Source of the DNA: Psychrobacter sp. NG254
GTDB lineage: Bacteria; Pseudomonadota; Gammaproteobacteria; Pseudomonadales; Moraxellaceae
Assembly: GCF_015277735.1 (NCBI RefSeq)
Contig: NZ_JADHDA010000008.1
Span: 1 to 64,000, forward strand
Length of the DNA stretch: 64,000 nucleotides
Direction: 5' to 3'
Under the pieces are notes generated by a model. The model was not told where the DNA came from and did not search any database. It was given only the letters and a program-made list of their open reading frames with translations. This document shows, piece by piece, positions 9,157 to 18,396 of the stretch (the stretch's first letter is position 1; each line of letters opens with the position of its first letter). Both the position numbers and the translations under genes were made by a program.

Positions 9157-10941
9157 TTACATGTTTGGATAGTTAGGGCCACCGCCACCTTCTGGCGTTA
9201 CCCAAGTGATGTTCTGTGACGGATCTTTGATATCACAGGTTTTACAATGTACACAGTTTTGCGCATTGATGACAAACTTGGCACCTTCAGCGTCTTTGAC
9301 CACTTCATAGACACCTGCTGGGCAATACAAACGCGCAGGCTCAGCATATAGTGGCAAGTTGATTGAGATAGGTACGGTTGGATCAGTGAGCTTCAAATGC
9401 GTTGGCTGATCTTCTGCATGGTTGGTGTTAGAGATAAACACTGACGACAGTTTATCAAAGACCAGCTTACCATCAGGCTTGAGGTACGTTGGCTGATAGG
9501 CGTGGTTGGCACGCTCTAACTGATCGTAATCTGGGATATTGTCATGTAGGGTAAATGGCATTTTACCTTTTAACAAGTTGTGCTCGATAAAGGTGAATGC
9601 GCCTCCCATGAACAGCCCCATGCGATGTATCGCAGGCGAGAAGTTGCGCGACTCATAGTTGTCTTGATACAGCCATGATTCTTTATACATGGTGCTATAG
9701 GCAATGACTTCATCGTGCTGACGACCGGCTTGGAGCGCCTCAAAGATGGCTTCGGCTGCGAGCATGCCTGACTTCATCGAAGTATGAGTACCTTTGATTT
9801 TTGCAGGATTTAAGAATCCAGCATCATCACCTACCAACACGCCACCTGGGAAAGTGAATTTTGGCAGTGAGTTGAGGCCACCTTTGGTCAAAGCACGTGC
9901 GCCGTAAGAAATGCGCTTACCGCCTTCTAAAACATTCTTGATAACAGGGTGTGTTTTTAGACGCTGCATTTCATCAAATGGCGAGACATATGGGTTGTGG
10001 TAAGACAAGTCGGCCACCAAACCAAAACTGACTTGGTTGTTTTCATCAAAGTACAACCACCAGCCACCTGTTGAGCCAGTTTCGGTTAATGGCCAACCAA
10101 GACCGTGCATGACCACGCCTTGCTCATGCTTTGCAGGATCGACATCCCACAGCTCTTTTAGACCGATACCATAATGCTGCGGATCAGAGTCCTTATCGAG
10201 ATCAAAACGGCTGATGAGACGTTTACCCAAATGACCACGGCTGCCTTCGGCAAAGACAGTGTACTTGGCAACCAACTCATAACCCGGCTCAAAGCTAGGC
10301 TTGGCCTCGCCATTGGCAGCCACACCCATATCACCCGTTAATACACCTCGTACTGAACCATCGTCATTGTACAAAATGTCATCTGCAGGGAAGCCTGGGA
10401 ACATCATGACCTCTAGCTCTTCTGCCTGCACGGCCAACCAGCGAACGACATTGCCCAATGAGACAATATAGTTGCCTTCATTGTGCATCGGCCCTGGAAT
10501 CAATGAGTCAGGTACTTTGGTCGAGCGAGTAGCAGAGTTTAGGTAATAAAAACGATCTTCAGTCGCTGGCACGTTAAGTGGTGCGCCTTTTTCTTTCCAA
10601 TCTGGAATCAGCTCATTGAGAGCACGTGGCTCGATGACAGCACCTGATAAGGTATGGGCACCGAACTCAGAGCCTTTTTCGACCACACAGACCATAAACT
10701 CATCATTGCCCGCTTCAATAGCGAGCTGGCGCAGACGAATGGCAGTAGATAGACCGGCAGGCCCGCCACCAACGATAATGACATCGAACTCCATTGACTC
10801 ACGTTCGATCTCAGGCTCTGCTGCTACAGGCTCTACGACTGGGGCCGCGGCAACTGGTTTTGGTGTCTCTGTCGCTATAGCGGCGTCAGTTGTCACAGGG
10901 TTGCCATCAGTGACTGGCGTTTGATTGTCTTGCTCTTGCAT
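9157..10941 (-). CDS. electron transfer flavoprotein-ubiquinone oxidoreductase
   Basis: ETF-QO, an inner-membrane-associated flavoprotein that passes electrons from acyl-CoA dehydrogenases, via ETF, to ubiquinone. The FAD-binding motif IIVGGGPAGLS lies near residue 55. The C-terminus carries the 4Fe-4S ligands in CPAGVYEV and NCVHCKTCDIKDP. It has 594 residues, about 45 more than usual because of an N-terminal stretch rich in Ala, Pro, Thr and Glu before the FAD domain. AGGAG precedes this ATG at normal distance, so I keep the long form. The gene stands alone; ETF itself is not in the window. It fits functionally with fadB and fadA at 48263-51821. Confidence 0.95.
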   Translation of the reverse strand: MQEQDNQTPVTDGNPVTTDAAIATETPKPVAAAPVVEPVAAEPEIERESMEFDVIIVGGGPAGLSTAIRLRQLAIEAGNDEFMVCVVEKGSEFGAHTLSGAVIEPRALNELIPDWKEKGAPLNVPATEDRFYYLNSATRSTKVPDSLIPGPMHNEGNYIVSLGNVVRWLAVQAEELEVMMFPGFPADDILYNDDGSVRGVLTGDMGVAANGEAKPSFEPGYELVAKYTVFAEGSRGHLGKRLISRFDLDKDSDPQHYGIGLKELWDVDPAKHEQGVVMHGLGWPLTETGSTGGWWLYFDENNQVSFGLVADLSYHNPYVSPFDEMQRLKTHPVIKNVLEGGKRISYGARALTKGGLNSLPKFTFPGGVLVGDDAGFLNPAKIKGTHTSMKSGMLAAEAIFEALQAGRQHDEVIAYSTMYKESWLYQDNYESRNFSPAIHRMGLFMGGAFTFIEHNLLKGKMPFTLHDNIPDYDQLERANHAYQPTYLKPDGKLVFDKLSSVFISNTNHAEDQPTHLKLTDPTVPISINLPLYAEPARLYCPAGVYEVVKDAEGAKFVINAQNCVHCKTCDIKDPSQNITWVTPEGGGGPNYPNM

Positions 10942-11340
10942 ACCTACTCCTAAACTTTTAGTGGCTTATCTCAGGGCATCATTAGCTTAACAACCGAATA
11001 ATAGACTTGCGGTGCTAATGTCGCTCAGACATATGGCTGCCCGATAAAACTGTCTTTACGGTATTGGTTAATACGTTACTGCTGAGGATAATTTATTCAA
11101 AGATATCAACACATAACATGCGTCATCAATAAAACACCCGCTTGACCATTTCAATAAAAAATCGTTACTCATTATAAAAGAAAAGTCCTACAAACACGAT
11201 ACGCATTTATGAGTATAGGTGCTAAGGTAATATCAAGGCAATAAGGGTGTTTAGGCGATAGGGTTTTATCATACCCGAAACTAAAATTTATAGTAATAAT
11301 AGATTTGCCAAACTTTGAATAATAAATAAAGGATTTAGTA
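10942..11340. other. divergent promoter region between ETF-QO and DUF1285 genes
   Basis: About 400 bases between divergent genes, AT-rich toward the right end, with AAAGGA at 11328-11333 as ribosome binding site for the right-hand gene. An antisense frame reaching from 11172 into that gene shows no coding signs. No further structure seen. Confidence 0.5.
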
Positions 11341-12060
11341 ATGAGTAATGACAATACTAAGGTAAATGAAAGTAATAAAAATAAGGCTGAGCCTATGATG
11401 GATATGCCTTCTAGCTTAAACAATGTAGATGCATTGAGCCAGTATCTAAAGTCTACTACTGGGACACGTGAAGGTCGTGCGATTCCACCACTCGAAAAAT
11501 GGCATCCTAAAGAGATAGCTGACATGGATTTGACCATTAAGGCTAATGGGGAATGGTGGCATGAAGGCGGGCACATGACCCGTGAGTCATTAGTCAGCTT
11601 GTTTGCCACTATTCTATGGAAAGAAGACAATAATGGCGCGACGGAATACTTTTTAAAAACACCGGTACAAAAGATTCGTATTCAAGTAGAAGATGCACCG
11701 CTCTTGATCAATGATGTCGGTATCGTAAAAGAGGACGATATAAGCTGGTTGGAGTTTACAACGACCACAGGCGACGTGGTACGTTTGGATGATGAGCATC
11801 CCATTACATTAAAAACGTATCAGCCTGAACATCATGATAGTACAGAAAACATCAGTGCCAGTGAAGGTACACCAGATACGACCACTGAAGCACAGGTACG
11901 CCCTTATATGCCCGTTAGAAATGGGTTGGATGCGCTTATCGGCCGCAATACTTTCTATCATTTGGCAGAAATTGGTGAATTGACAGAAGATAATGGCACG
12001 ACCATACTGACGCTACAGAGTGGAGGGCAGTCTTATACCTTGTCAATGCCATCTCACTGA
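11341..12060 (+). CDS. DUF1285 domain protein
   Basis: Protein of the DUF1285 family, function unknown. The 239-residue sequence carries the family core: PLEKWHPKEIADMDLTIKANGEWWHEGGHM around residues 51-79, then FATILWKED and YFLKTPVQKIRIQVEDAPLL. It has no signal peptide or membrane segment. The C-terminal half has an insert rich in Ser, Thr and Glu (about 160-185). The ribosome binding site AAAGGA stands seven bases upstream. A 107-base repeat begins 33 bases behind the stop codon. Confidence 0.85.
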   Translation: MSNDNTKVNESNKNKAEPMMDMPSSLNNVDALSQYLKSTTGTREGRAIPPLEKWHPKEIADMDLTIKANGEWWHEGGHMTRESLVSLFATILWKEDNNGATEYFLKTPVQKIRIQVEDAPLLINDVGIVKEDDISWLEFTTTTGDVVRLDDEHPITLKTYQPEHHDSTENISASEGTPDTTTEAQVRPYMPVRNGLDALIGRNTFYHLAEIGELTEDNGTTILTLQSGGQSYTLSMPSH

Positions 12061-12093
12061 AGACTAAAATTGGCGGTCTTTGAGTCCTTGTAC

Positions 12094-12200
12094 TATAGTC
12101 AATCCTCTATAAAAAAGTTACAGCGTTAACCTCACTTGAAGTATTACATATACATCTGCGCTCGGTTGCCTTGTACCTCTTTTAAACTGAATCAACTATA
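12094..12200 (+). repeat. 107-bp dispersed repeat, copy 1
   Basis: Member of a repeat family with inverted ends (TATAGT...ACTATA; the inner parts of the ends pair imperfectly). It is the same length as, and about nine tenths identical by eye to, the copy at 38183-38289. It codes for nothing and starts 33 bases behind a stop codon. It is probably a MITE-like element or an intergenic repeat that folds in RNA. Confidence 0.9.
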
Positions 12201-12309
12201 TCAATAATATTTACCTGTTTATGCAATAAAATTTTGACTGTAGGGCTTGATGGATGAATGGTTTGAGAAAATTGATGGTTTATATATATAACATGGCGGC
12301 ACAATAAAG

Positions 12310-13287
12310 ATGGATATGACCGCAACTCATACGATGAAGAAAATGAAAGCAAGCTTAGATGTCTTTAGCAAGGATTCTGTTGACGCTAATTCAATGGATA
12401 GACTTGGTCGTAATACGATAGTAACTGACAAAGACCGCAGTGCCCCCATTGGCTTATTTGATTCGGGTATCGGCGGCTTGTCCGTTTATCTACATTTAGC
12501 GCAGCAGCTCCCCAATGAGTGTTATGTGTATTATGCAGATACCCTAAATGTGCCTTATGGTGATCGGGATAGTAAGGATATCGAGACCCTGACGCTCAAA
12601 GCCGTAGAGTGGCTATATCAGCAAGGTTGTAAGATGGTTATCATCGCATGCAATAGCGCGTCAGCCTATGGCTTGGAGACAGCAAGGCGATGCTATCCAC
12701 AACTGCCTATTGTCGGTCTGGTACCCGCACTAAAGCCTGCGGTACTGGCTAGCAAAAGCGGCCATGTCGCAGTCCTTGCGACTAAGGCGACGTTGAATGG
12801 GTCACTACTGAATGATGTCGTCGTCAATGTAGCCAATCCTAATGGTACGGTGGTGACTAAATACTTTGATCCCAAACTGGTACCTTGGGTCGAGTCAGGT
12901 ATGTCAGAAAATGACGACACGGCTCAAAACCTACGCCATCAGCTACAAGTGTTTGTAGATGAGGGTGTGGATCAGTTGGTACTGGGCTGTACACATTATC
13001 CTTTCTTTAAGACATTCTTATTAAATGAAATTATCCAAAAGCAATTACCCATACAAATCGTTGATTCTGGGCAGGCCATTGCTGAACGAGTCAAACAGCT
13101 GTTGCTATTGAATCAGCTATCAGCCCCCTTAAATGATGCAGAGGGAACCCATGACGAAAAGTGTCAGACGGGTAATAAGATTAGATTGCCATTAACTTTT
13201 CATGCTACCAAGTATAGTGATAAACTAGGCGCGTTGGTTGAGCGCTTACTTGGCGAAGAGACGTCATTGCAATACTATTCTGAATAA
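12310..13287 (+). CDS. murI: glutamate racemase
   Basis: Converts L-glutamate to D-glutamate for peptidoglycan. It carries the family motifs GLFDSGIGGLSV (residues 49-59), YYADTLNVPYGDR, the first catalytic cysteine Cys114 in ACNSASA, and the second, Cys227, in LGCTHYP. About 45 residues precede the usual start of the enzyme; the ATG at 12310 lacks a clear ribosome binding site, so translation may begin further in, for example at 12394. The gene follows a 107-base repeat and precedes the DUF4062-like gene. Confidence 0.93.
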   Translation: MDMTATHTMKKMKASLDVFSKDSVDANSMDRLGRNTIVTDKDRSAPIGLFDSGIGGLSVYLHLAQQLPNECYVYYADTLNVPYGDRDSKDIETLTLKAVEWLYQQGCKMVIIACNSASAYGLETARRCYPQLPIVGLVPALKPAVLASKSGHVAVLATKATLNGSLLNDVVVNVANPNGTVVTKYFDPKLVPWVESGMSENDDTAQNLRHQLQVFVDEGVDQLVLGCTHYPFFKTFLLNEIIQKQLPIQIVDSGQAIAERVKQLLLLNQLSAPLNDAEGTHDEKCQTGNKIRLPLTFHATKYSDKLGALVERLLGEETSLQYYSE

Positions 13288-13447
13288 TCATTCCCAAATG
13301 TACTGATATAGATGCCTGTATCGTCGTATTTGTCTAGCCAAAATAAACTGAGTGCATCTGGTTGATAGTGTGCTAGGCTGTGCAAAACGATACATTTGTA
13401 CTCCGTTTCATACTTTTCTATGTCATAAGTCAAACTTAGAGGTAATT

Positions 13448-14449
13448 GTGCCAAATCGCCGCTATCATATTCATGTCATATGCGCTGACAACGATCAGTT
13501 GTTGGTTTTAGACAGCTTGGCGATATTTTTTCAGGCACGTGCATTTTTGACTTATGATGTTTCTAGCAAATTATCAAAAGCCTCACTATACGGTCGTCAA
13601 TGTATCGACGCTTGTGACTATGCTGTGATGATTATTGGAGACAGTTATGGAACTGTCCAAAAAAACGGTGTGAGTCAGATGCATTTAAGTTATCTGAATG
13701 CCAAAGCAAAGACCAAACCCTTATTTATCTTAGTTAAAAATCACTATCAAGAATCAGGCCTTAGCCGTCAGCTACAAGAATTTATTAAGTCAGTCACTAG
13801 GCAAGAAAACCAAATATATTACTATGATACAGAAGATGACATTGAGCCGTTGATGGTGCAGGCTTACTATAAAGCAGTGGCCAATCATAAAGTGATGGGC
13901 GGCTGGGTGAGAGCCGACGAAGAGCTCATTAAGCTCAGCAGAAAATCCATTATTGAAAAAGCGCTGGATTCTGCGCCTACTGACATAAAAGCAGATAAAG
14001 ACAGTGGTGACGATGAGAGTTTCGCGTCAGATAATGTCAGTCAACCAATTGCATTGCTGAAATCCTTTGACATTCAGTATAGCGCCCAAGCGTATGAAGG
14101 TGGCAACTTGACCGATGTGACTCGAGCAATGACCCTATCTTGGCAAGAAATACTAGATGCACTCATGAAAATTCCTTCCACTTTTTCCAGCTATGGACTG
14201 CAAAATACGGTTAATCGTTTGATCACTGAAAAAGCAGAAACAGACATTAAAAAAGACATGCCCAATGTCCATGCGGTTGCCCGTTGCCAAATCTCTCAAT
14301 CCGATATGAACAGTTTACAGCGCCAGCTGGTGAGTGCCAACTGGATACAGCTCATGACCTATGGCACGCGGGTCTCACAAGAGCTATGGAAATTGACATT
14401 CTATGCAAAAAACTTATCCAAACTCAGTACGTCTGCACCCCTCGAATAA
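13448..14449 (+). CDS. DUF4062-like protein
   Basis: Protein of 333 residues with an N-terminal DUF4062-like domain (about 1-110), a Rossmann-like fold family found in proteins linked to signalling or defence. The clearest part is the segment CIDACDYAVMIIGDSYG followed by GVSQMHLSYLNAKA and a hydrophobic strand. A polar linker follows (about 190-220), and the C-terminal third may contain a winged-helix-like fold. The GTG start at 13448 is chosen because AGAGG lies five bases upstream; the longer open frame from 13352 has no such site. It lies 160 bases behind murI. The function is unknown; a role in defence is only a family-level possibility. Confidence 0.7.
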   Translation: MPNRRYHIHVICADNDQLLVLDSLAIFFQARAFLTYDVSSKLSKASLYGRQCIDACDYAVMIIGDSYGTVQKNGVSQMHLSYLNAKAKTKPLFILVKNHYQESGLSRQLQEFIKSVTRQENQIYYYDTEDDIEPLMVQAYYKAVANHKVMGGWVRADEELIKLSRKSIIEKALDSAPTDIKADKDSGDDESFASDNVSQPIALLKSFDIQYSAQAYEGGNLTDVTRAMTLSWQEILDALMKIPSTFSSYGLQNTVNRLITEKAETDIKKDMPNVHAVARCQISQSDMNSLQRQLVSANWIQLMTYGTRVSQELWKLTFYAKNLSKLSTSAPLE

Positions 14450-14689
14450 CCCTAAGTATCTATTGCTATCTCTCCAACTGGCTAATGGACTGTCTGTCAT
14501 ACACCTTGATGTCCAAGTCATGGCTACGTTTTGTAATACAAAGCATACGTGTCAGCGGTTGTGAATCGATTCAAGACCCGTAATAATATGGGTTAGTAAA
14601 TGATCGACAGAAAACAGACAAAATATGATCGTATAAAAAGTATTCCTATAAAAAGTATAATGACATTCATTAATGAAGGAGAGCACACC

Positions 14690-14989
14690 ATGAGCAATGC
14701 TAAAAATGATGCACTACTAACAGAACTTAATGGCTTAGAGAAAACCATGCATGATTCCGAGCAGTTTCATACATTAGAAGAGCAAGTGGCAGATATGAAA
14801 CGCCGCGGTATCGATCCTAGCCAAGCATACAAAGATTTGGATAGTAAAGCTGAGAGTGAAGATTGGGGTGATGCGACGTGGAAAGAAAACGGTAAGTGGG
14901 AACCGAAAACGGCTGCTGACTTAGATGATAAAGCCCGCGAAAACTGGGATGGTGACAATGGCAAGCCAAACCCACCACCTATCGTTTAA
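14690..14989 (+). CDS. small acidic hypothetical protein
   Basis: A 99-residue, strongly hydrophilic and acidic protein of no family I recognise. The first half looks helical (MSNAKNDALLTELNGLEKTM...), the second half is rich in Trp, Asp, Glu and Lys (DWGDATWKENGKWEP) and ends in a Pro-rich tail. GAAGGAG lies seven bases before the ATG, a strong ribosome binding site that rules out the longer frame from 14600. The gene has its own spacer and ends at a strong terminator, which supports expression. Confidence 0.72.
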   Translation: MSNAKNDALLTELNGLEKTMHDSEQFHTLEEQVADMKRRGIDPSQAYKDLDSKAESEDWGDATWKENGKWEPKTAADLDDKARENWDGDNGKPNPPPIV

Positions 14990-15043
14990 GGGGTTACTCT
15001 AGCATTTGACAGTCCATATGATTTGTTGCATAAGTCGAAATAT

Positions 15044-15077
15044 AAAAAGGCCACGCTAACCATAGCGTGGCCTTTTT
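15044..15077. terminator. bidirectional terminator
   Basis: A perfect stem AAAAAGGCCACGCT/AGCGTGGCCTTTTT with a six-base loop, with T runs on both strands, between convergent genes. Confidence 0.95.
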
Positions 15078-15104
15078 ATATGCTAAAGATAAGATTAGTT
15101 AACC

Positions 15105-16565
15105 CTATGAACCTTCATCGATACGGACGAGCTTTATGGTGCCATTAGCATCAGTCACACGGCGATAGCGTGTATTGCCAGACGTTGATGGTTGAATAGT
15201 GGGTTGCGCCGAGTAGGTATTAGGGGTCGTTGTCTGTCGCTGGATTAGCAGCCCCATGCGGTCGGTAGAGGCAGGGTTTAACGGTTGGCTGTTTGCAGGC
15301 TGGCCATATTGAGTTTGATTTGGCGCTGCATTGCCAACGATTGCACGATAGAATTTTTGCCCTGCGCGGCCATCAGCGGGGAATATACCTTTGCTAGATT
15401 GGTACTGCTGGATAGCAGTACGGGTATTGTCGCCGATGATGCCATCGACTCCACCAATCTCATAACCGGCATTTAATAATGCTTGCTGAATTTCTTTAGA
15501 TTGCTGGCGGCTGATACCAGGGTCATCTGTTGGCCATGCCGTGACAAAGTCAGTTTTGCTACTGTCTTCGCGGGTGATTAGGTCTGATAAATGAGCGATG
15601 GCCAGTGCATAATTTTCTGAGGCATTATACGAGTAGAACGTATCAAAGTTTTTTCCGACCAAAAATGCAGGGCCTTCGATACCTGCAGGTAGTAATAGAC
15701 CTGCGCTGCTCAAATCAGAAGGCAGCGAGCCTCCATTTGCAAGGGTTAGACCTTGATTACTCCAATAACTCATCGACTTTTTGTTTTTACGGTCAGAGGC
15801 GGCCCAAAACCCATCAGGAAGTTTGACTTCATAACCCCAAGGTTCACCAGTGCGATAGCCACGGTTGTCCAAGAAGTTGGCGGTAGAGGCGAGCGCATCA
15901 GGCACGCTATTGACCAAATCACGGCGTCCGTCGCCATCGAAATCAACGGCTAGCTCTAAGAAAGTACTTGGCATAAACTGCGTTTGACCAAAAGCGCCTG
16001 CCCACGAGCCGGTCATGTCATTTGGCGCGATATCACCATTTTGAACGATTTTGAGTGCATTGGCGTATTCGCCTTGGAAGTAACTCTGACGACGATCAAA
16101 ACAAGACAGTGTCGCTAAAGACTCAAACAAAGGCTTTTTGCCCAAGGTCTGACCAAAGTTAGACTCAACACCCCACACCCCTAAGACGTGTTCAGCCTTT
16201 ACGCCATAACGCGATTCGATTTGTCGTAGCGTGTCGCCCCATTGACGTTTGGCGCGGACACCGTCTTCGACGCGCTCTTTATCGACCAGTGATGAGAGGT
16301 AGTCCCAGACGTCCTTTTGAAATTCTGGCTGATAATTGAGCGACTGAATCACGCTAGGATCAGGCTGACTTGGGCGATAGTTATTAAAGGTAAAGCTGTC
16401 AACATCGCGAAACTTGCTAGAGTTCTTTAATCCATCTAGGCATTGTTGCAGCTCACTGTTAGATAAGTCGGGTGCTGGCGGCTGAGCAGCTTGAGCGGTG
16501 CTGGCAAGGCTGAATCCAACTGCTAGGCTAAGCAGGGACAAAGTAGAAAATGGCGTCATACGCAT
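15105..16565 (-). CDS. lytic murein transglycosylase, MltB family, with peptidoglycan-binding domain
   Basis: Cleaves peptidoglycan glycan strands in the periplasm. A signal peptide ends at AQA/AQPP (about residue 27). The family-3 lytic transglycosylase domain follows, with catalytic Glu134 in GVWGVESNFG, then GSWAGAFGQTQFMPST and an FDGDGRRDL segment. A peptidoglycan-binding domain lies near residues 345-410, and the tail is rich in Gln, Thr and Pro. No lipobox is present, so it is soluble rather than a lipoprotein like E. coli MltB. The 486-residue length fits the MltB subgroup with a C-terminal PG_binding_1 domain. It stands alone. Confidence 0.93.
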   Translation of the reverse strand: MRMTPFSTLSLLSLAVGFSLASTAQAAQPPAPDLSNSELQQCLDGLKNSSKFRDVDSFTFNNYRPSQPDPSVIQSLNYQPEFQKDVWDYLSSLVDKERVEDGVRAKRQWGDTLRQIESRYGVKAEHVLGVWGVESNFGQTLGKKPLFESLATLSCFDRRQSYFQGEYANALKIVQNGDIAPNDMTGSWAGAFGQTQFMPSTFLELAVDFDGDGRRDLVNSVPDALASTANFLDNRGYRTGEPWGYEVKLPDGFWAASDRKNKKSMSYWSNQGLTLANGGSLPSDLSSAGLLLPAGIEGPAFLVGKNFDTFYSYNASENYALAIAHLSDLITREDSSKTDFVTAWPTDDPGISRQQSKEIQQALLNAGYEIGGVDGIIGDNTRTAIQQYQSSKGIFPADGRAGQKFYRAIVGNAAPNQTQYGQPANSQPLNPASTDRMGLLIQRQTTTPNTYSAQPTIQPSTSGNTRYRRVTDANGTIKLVRIDEGS

Positions 16566-16843
16566 GGGAATATCCTATAAGTGTTAAAAATACGGGTGCA
16601 AAAAAATAAATCAAGCATTCAATACGGTGGTCAAGCTTTAGAGTACCCAATATTTGGTACAAAGAAAAGATATCGCAGGGCTCAGACTATAAATCATTAC
16701 TCTAGGTTGATATATGCGTGAGGTTAAGGTTGGTTGGACAATGTGATATCTGTGTAATGCTTGGACATATATGCCCTCGGTCAATCCTTAGTACAATAAA
16801 TAGTCTGTATTTTGTTGATAGTGAACTAATTATATAAAGTTCA

Positions 16844-17557
16844 TTATTTATTCAAAACCACATCCAACTCATCTATCAATACATGAATACGCGCCGCATT
16901 TTTACCCAAATCGCTACCACCAACGCGTGATTTGCTGCGGATATCGACCAAGCGTTCGCTGCCATTGTCAGTCACACGAACCACCACATCATCTTTAAAG
17001 CCAAACCAAACAGTTGTATCTGTCGCTTCGATAATGCCTTTGTCAGCATCAGTGTTTACAAGCTCCCAACCCAAATTATTAATGGCTTGTTCGGTCGCCT
17101 TGACCAGCTCAGGCTGTGATTGAGAGTAAGTAAGCGTTTTCAGCTCTGGATAAGCCTCGCGTTGCTGTTCTGCGACCTCGATGCCAGCGTATTCAACAGG
17201 GTTTGGCGCATCAGCGCGTAGCGGAGCGATGGCGATAAATGACGGCGGGTTGACTAAATCGGTTGAAATGTCATGGATAGGCGGTACCTCTTTGGCTTTG
17301 CTCATCATGCTAATAGGAACAATGATGGCAATCGCAGAAAACACGACGGCTATGACCGCACTGCCAATCGTGATGGTTTTACGCTTTAGTATCACTTGTA
17401 GCGCAAACAGTACCAGTGCTGCAATACCTGCATAAACACCAAATTTGAATCCAGCAAATGCAGTGCCCAATTCGACAACCCCATATTTATAAAGAGGGCC
17501 TGCCAGTGCAACCAGCAAAAACGCGATTAAACTTATGATACTTACTAAAACTTTCAT
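16844..17557 (-). CDS. DUF1499 family membrane protein
   Basis: Protein of 237 residues with three N-terminal hydrophobic segments (about 4-22, 35-56 and 62-84) and a soluble DUF1499 domain (about 120-235). Family-typical parts are YPELKTLTYSQSQPEL and the end with VDIRSKSRVGGSDLGKNAARI. The function is unknown. It lies 59 bases behind tpm on the same strand and may be cotranscribed with it. Confidence 0.85.
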   Translation of the reverse strand: MKVLVSIISLIAFLLVALAGPLYKYGVVELGTAFAGFKFGVYAGIAALVLFALQVILKRKTITIGSAVIAVVFSAIAIIVPISMMSKAKEVPPIHDISTDLVNPPSFIAIAPLRADAPNPVEYAGIEVAEQQREAYPELKTLTYSQSQPELVKATEQAINNLGWELVNTDADKGIIEATDTTVWFGFKDDVVVRVTDNGSERLVDIRSKSRVGGSDLGKNAARIHVLIDELDVVLNK

Positions 17558-17616
17558 TAGAACGCTCCGTTATTCTTTAATAGCTGCTCAATCGCTATGC
17601 TTATGTGCTCAGCATT

Positions 17617-18276
17617 TTAGTTAGGGTTTAACAGCCAGACATACTCTGTGACCGTTAAATCAGATGTCGATCCTATAGATGTAGGTTCGCTCGCGAGTTC
17701 GCTGATTTGATAATGCTCGCCATAATACTGCTGTACTTGCTCATCACTGATAGAGAAGGGTGGTCCACTCTTTTTACTTTGGTCATAATTGAGCGTGATT
17801 AATAATTGCGGAGCATCGCCACTAATTTTATGTATCTGCTCGCTATACGCTACCCGCATATCCGCAGGTAGCGCAATCAATGCCGCTTTATCATAGACGG
17901 CATCGATAGTGCCAATATCATCAGCCGTTAACGCAAAGATATCAGCGACCCATAAGGTAATGGTTTGTCCTGATAACTGACCTTGATAATATTTGAAAGT
18001 AGAAGTAGTGGTGTGCTCATGTACGGCGGGTACAATATTTTGTTCAGTAAAAAATGCTTGTATGGCGGATTCAATCAGTTCAACACCAATCACATCATAG
18101 CCTTGCGCTGCTAGCCATCGCATATCAATAGATTTACCACACAAAGGGACAAAGACACGACTGCCAGCTGGCAACTGCAAATCTGGCCAATACTTGATGA
18201 GCCACGGATTGACGGCAGATTGATTAAAACCAATGCGACCTTCTTGCCAGCGTGATTGCCAAAATTTAGGGTTCAT
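17617..18276 (-). CDS. tpm: thiopurine S-methyltransferase
   Basis: SAM-dependent methyltransferase of the TPMT family; in bacteria it is linked to methylation of selenium or tellurium compounds. Diagnostic parts are FWQSRWQEGRIGFNQ at the N-terminus, VFVPLCGKSIDMRWLAAQGYDVIGVELI (SAM-binding, about 42-70) and DAVYDKAALIALPADMR (about 145-160). The length of 219 residues is normal for the family. The spacing to msrA is 120 bases with a terminator between, so transcription starts anew here. Confidence 0.93.
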   Translation of the reverse strand: MNPKFWQSRWQEGRIGFNQSAVNPWLIKYWPDLQLPAGSRVFVPLCGKSIDMRWLAAQGYDVIGVELIESAIQAFFTEQNIVPAVHEHTTTSTFKYYQGQLSGQTITLWVADIFALTADDIGTIDAVYDKAALIALPADMRVAYSEQIHKISGDAPQLLITLNYDQSKKSGPPFSISDEQVQQYYGEHYQISELASEPTSIGSTSDLTVTEYVWLLNPN

Positions 18277-18340
18277 AGACTATTCCTAACATGTCACTGT
18301 CATAGAGCATTGGTGACCATCATACCGCTAAACGCAATAA

Positions 18341-18370
18341 AAAAGCCAAGCGTATAAACCCTTGGCTTTT
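18341..18370 (-). terminator. terminator of msrA
   Basis: The stem AAAAGCCAAG/CTTGGCTTTT with a ten-base loop; on the minus strand it is followed by a run of T. It lies between msrA and tpm. Confidence 0.88.
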
Positions 18371-18396
18371 AAAACGTATAACATGGCTTTCAGTGT

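Noticed and set aside
11172..11630. 152-codon frame on the minus strand
   Set aside because: It runs antisense through the start of the DUF1285 gene, has no ribosome binding site and no family features.
14284..14583. 99-codon plus-strand frame overlapping the end of the DUF4062-like gene
   Set aside because: It is a shifted frame of that gene extended into the spacer; no start signals.
16681..16805. Possible further copy of the 107-bp repeat (GACTATA and TAGTC at the borders)
   Set aside because: Only the borders look similar; the interior cannot be aligned with confidence.
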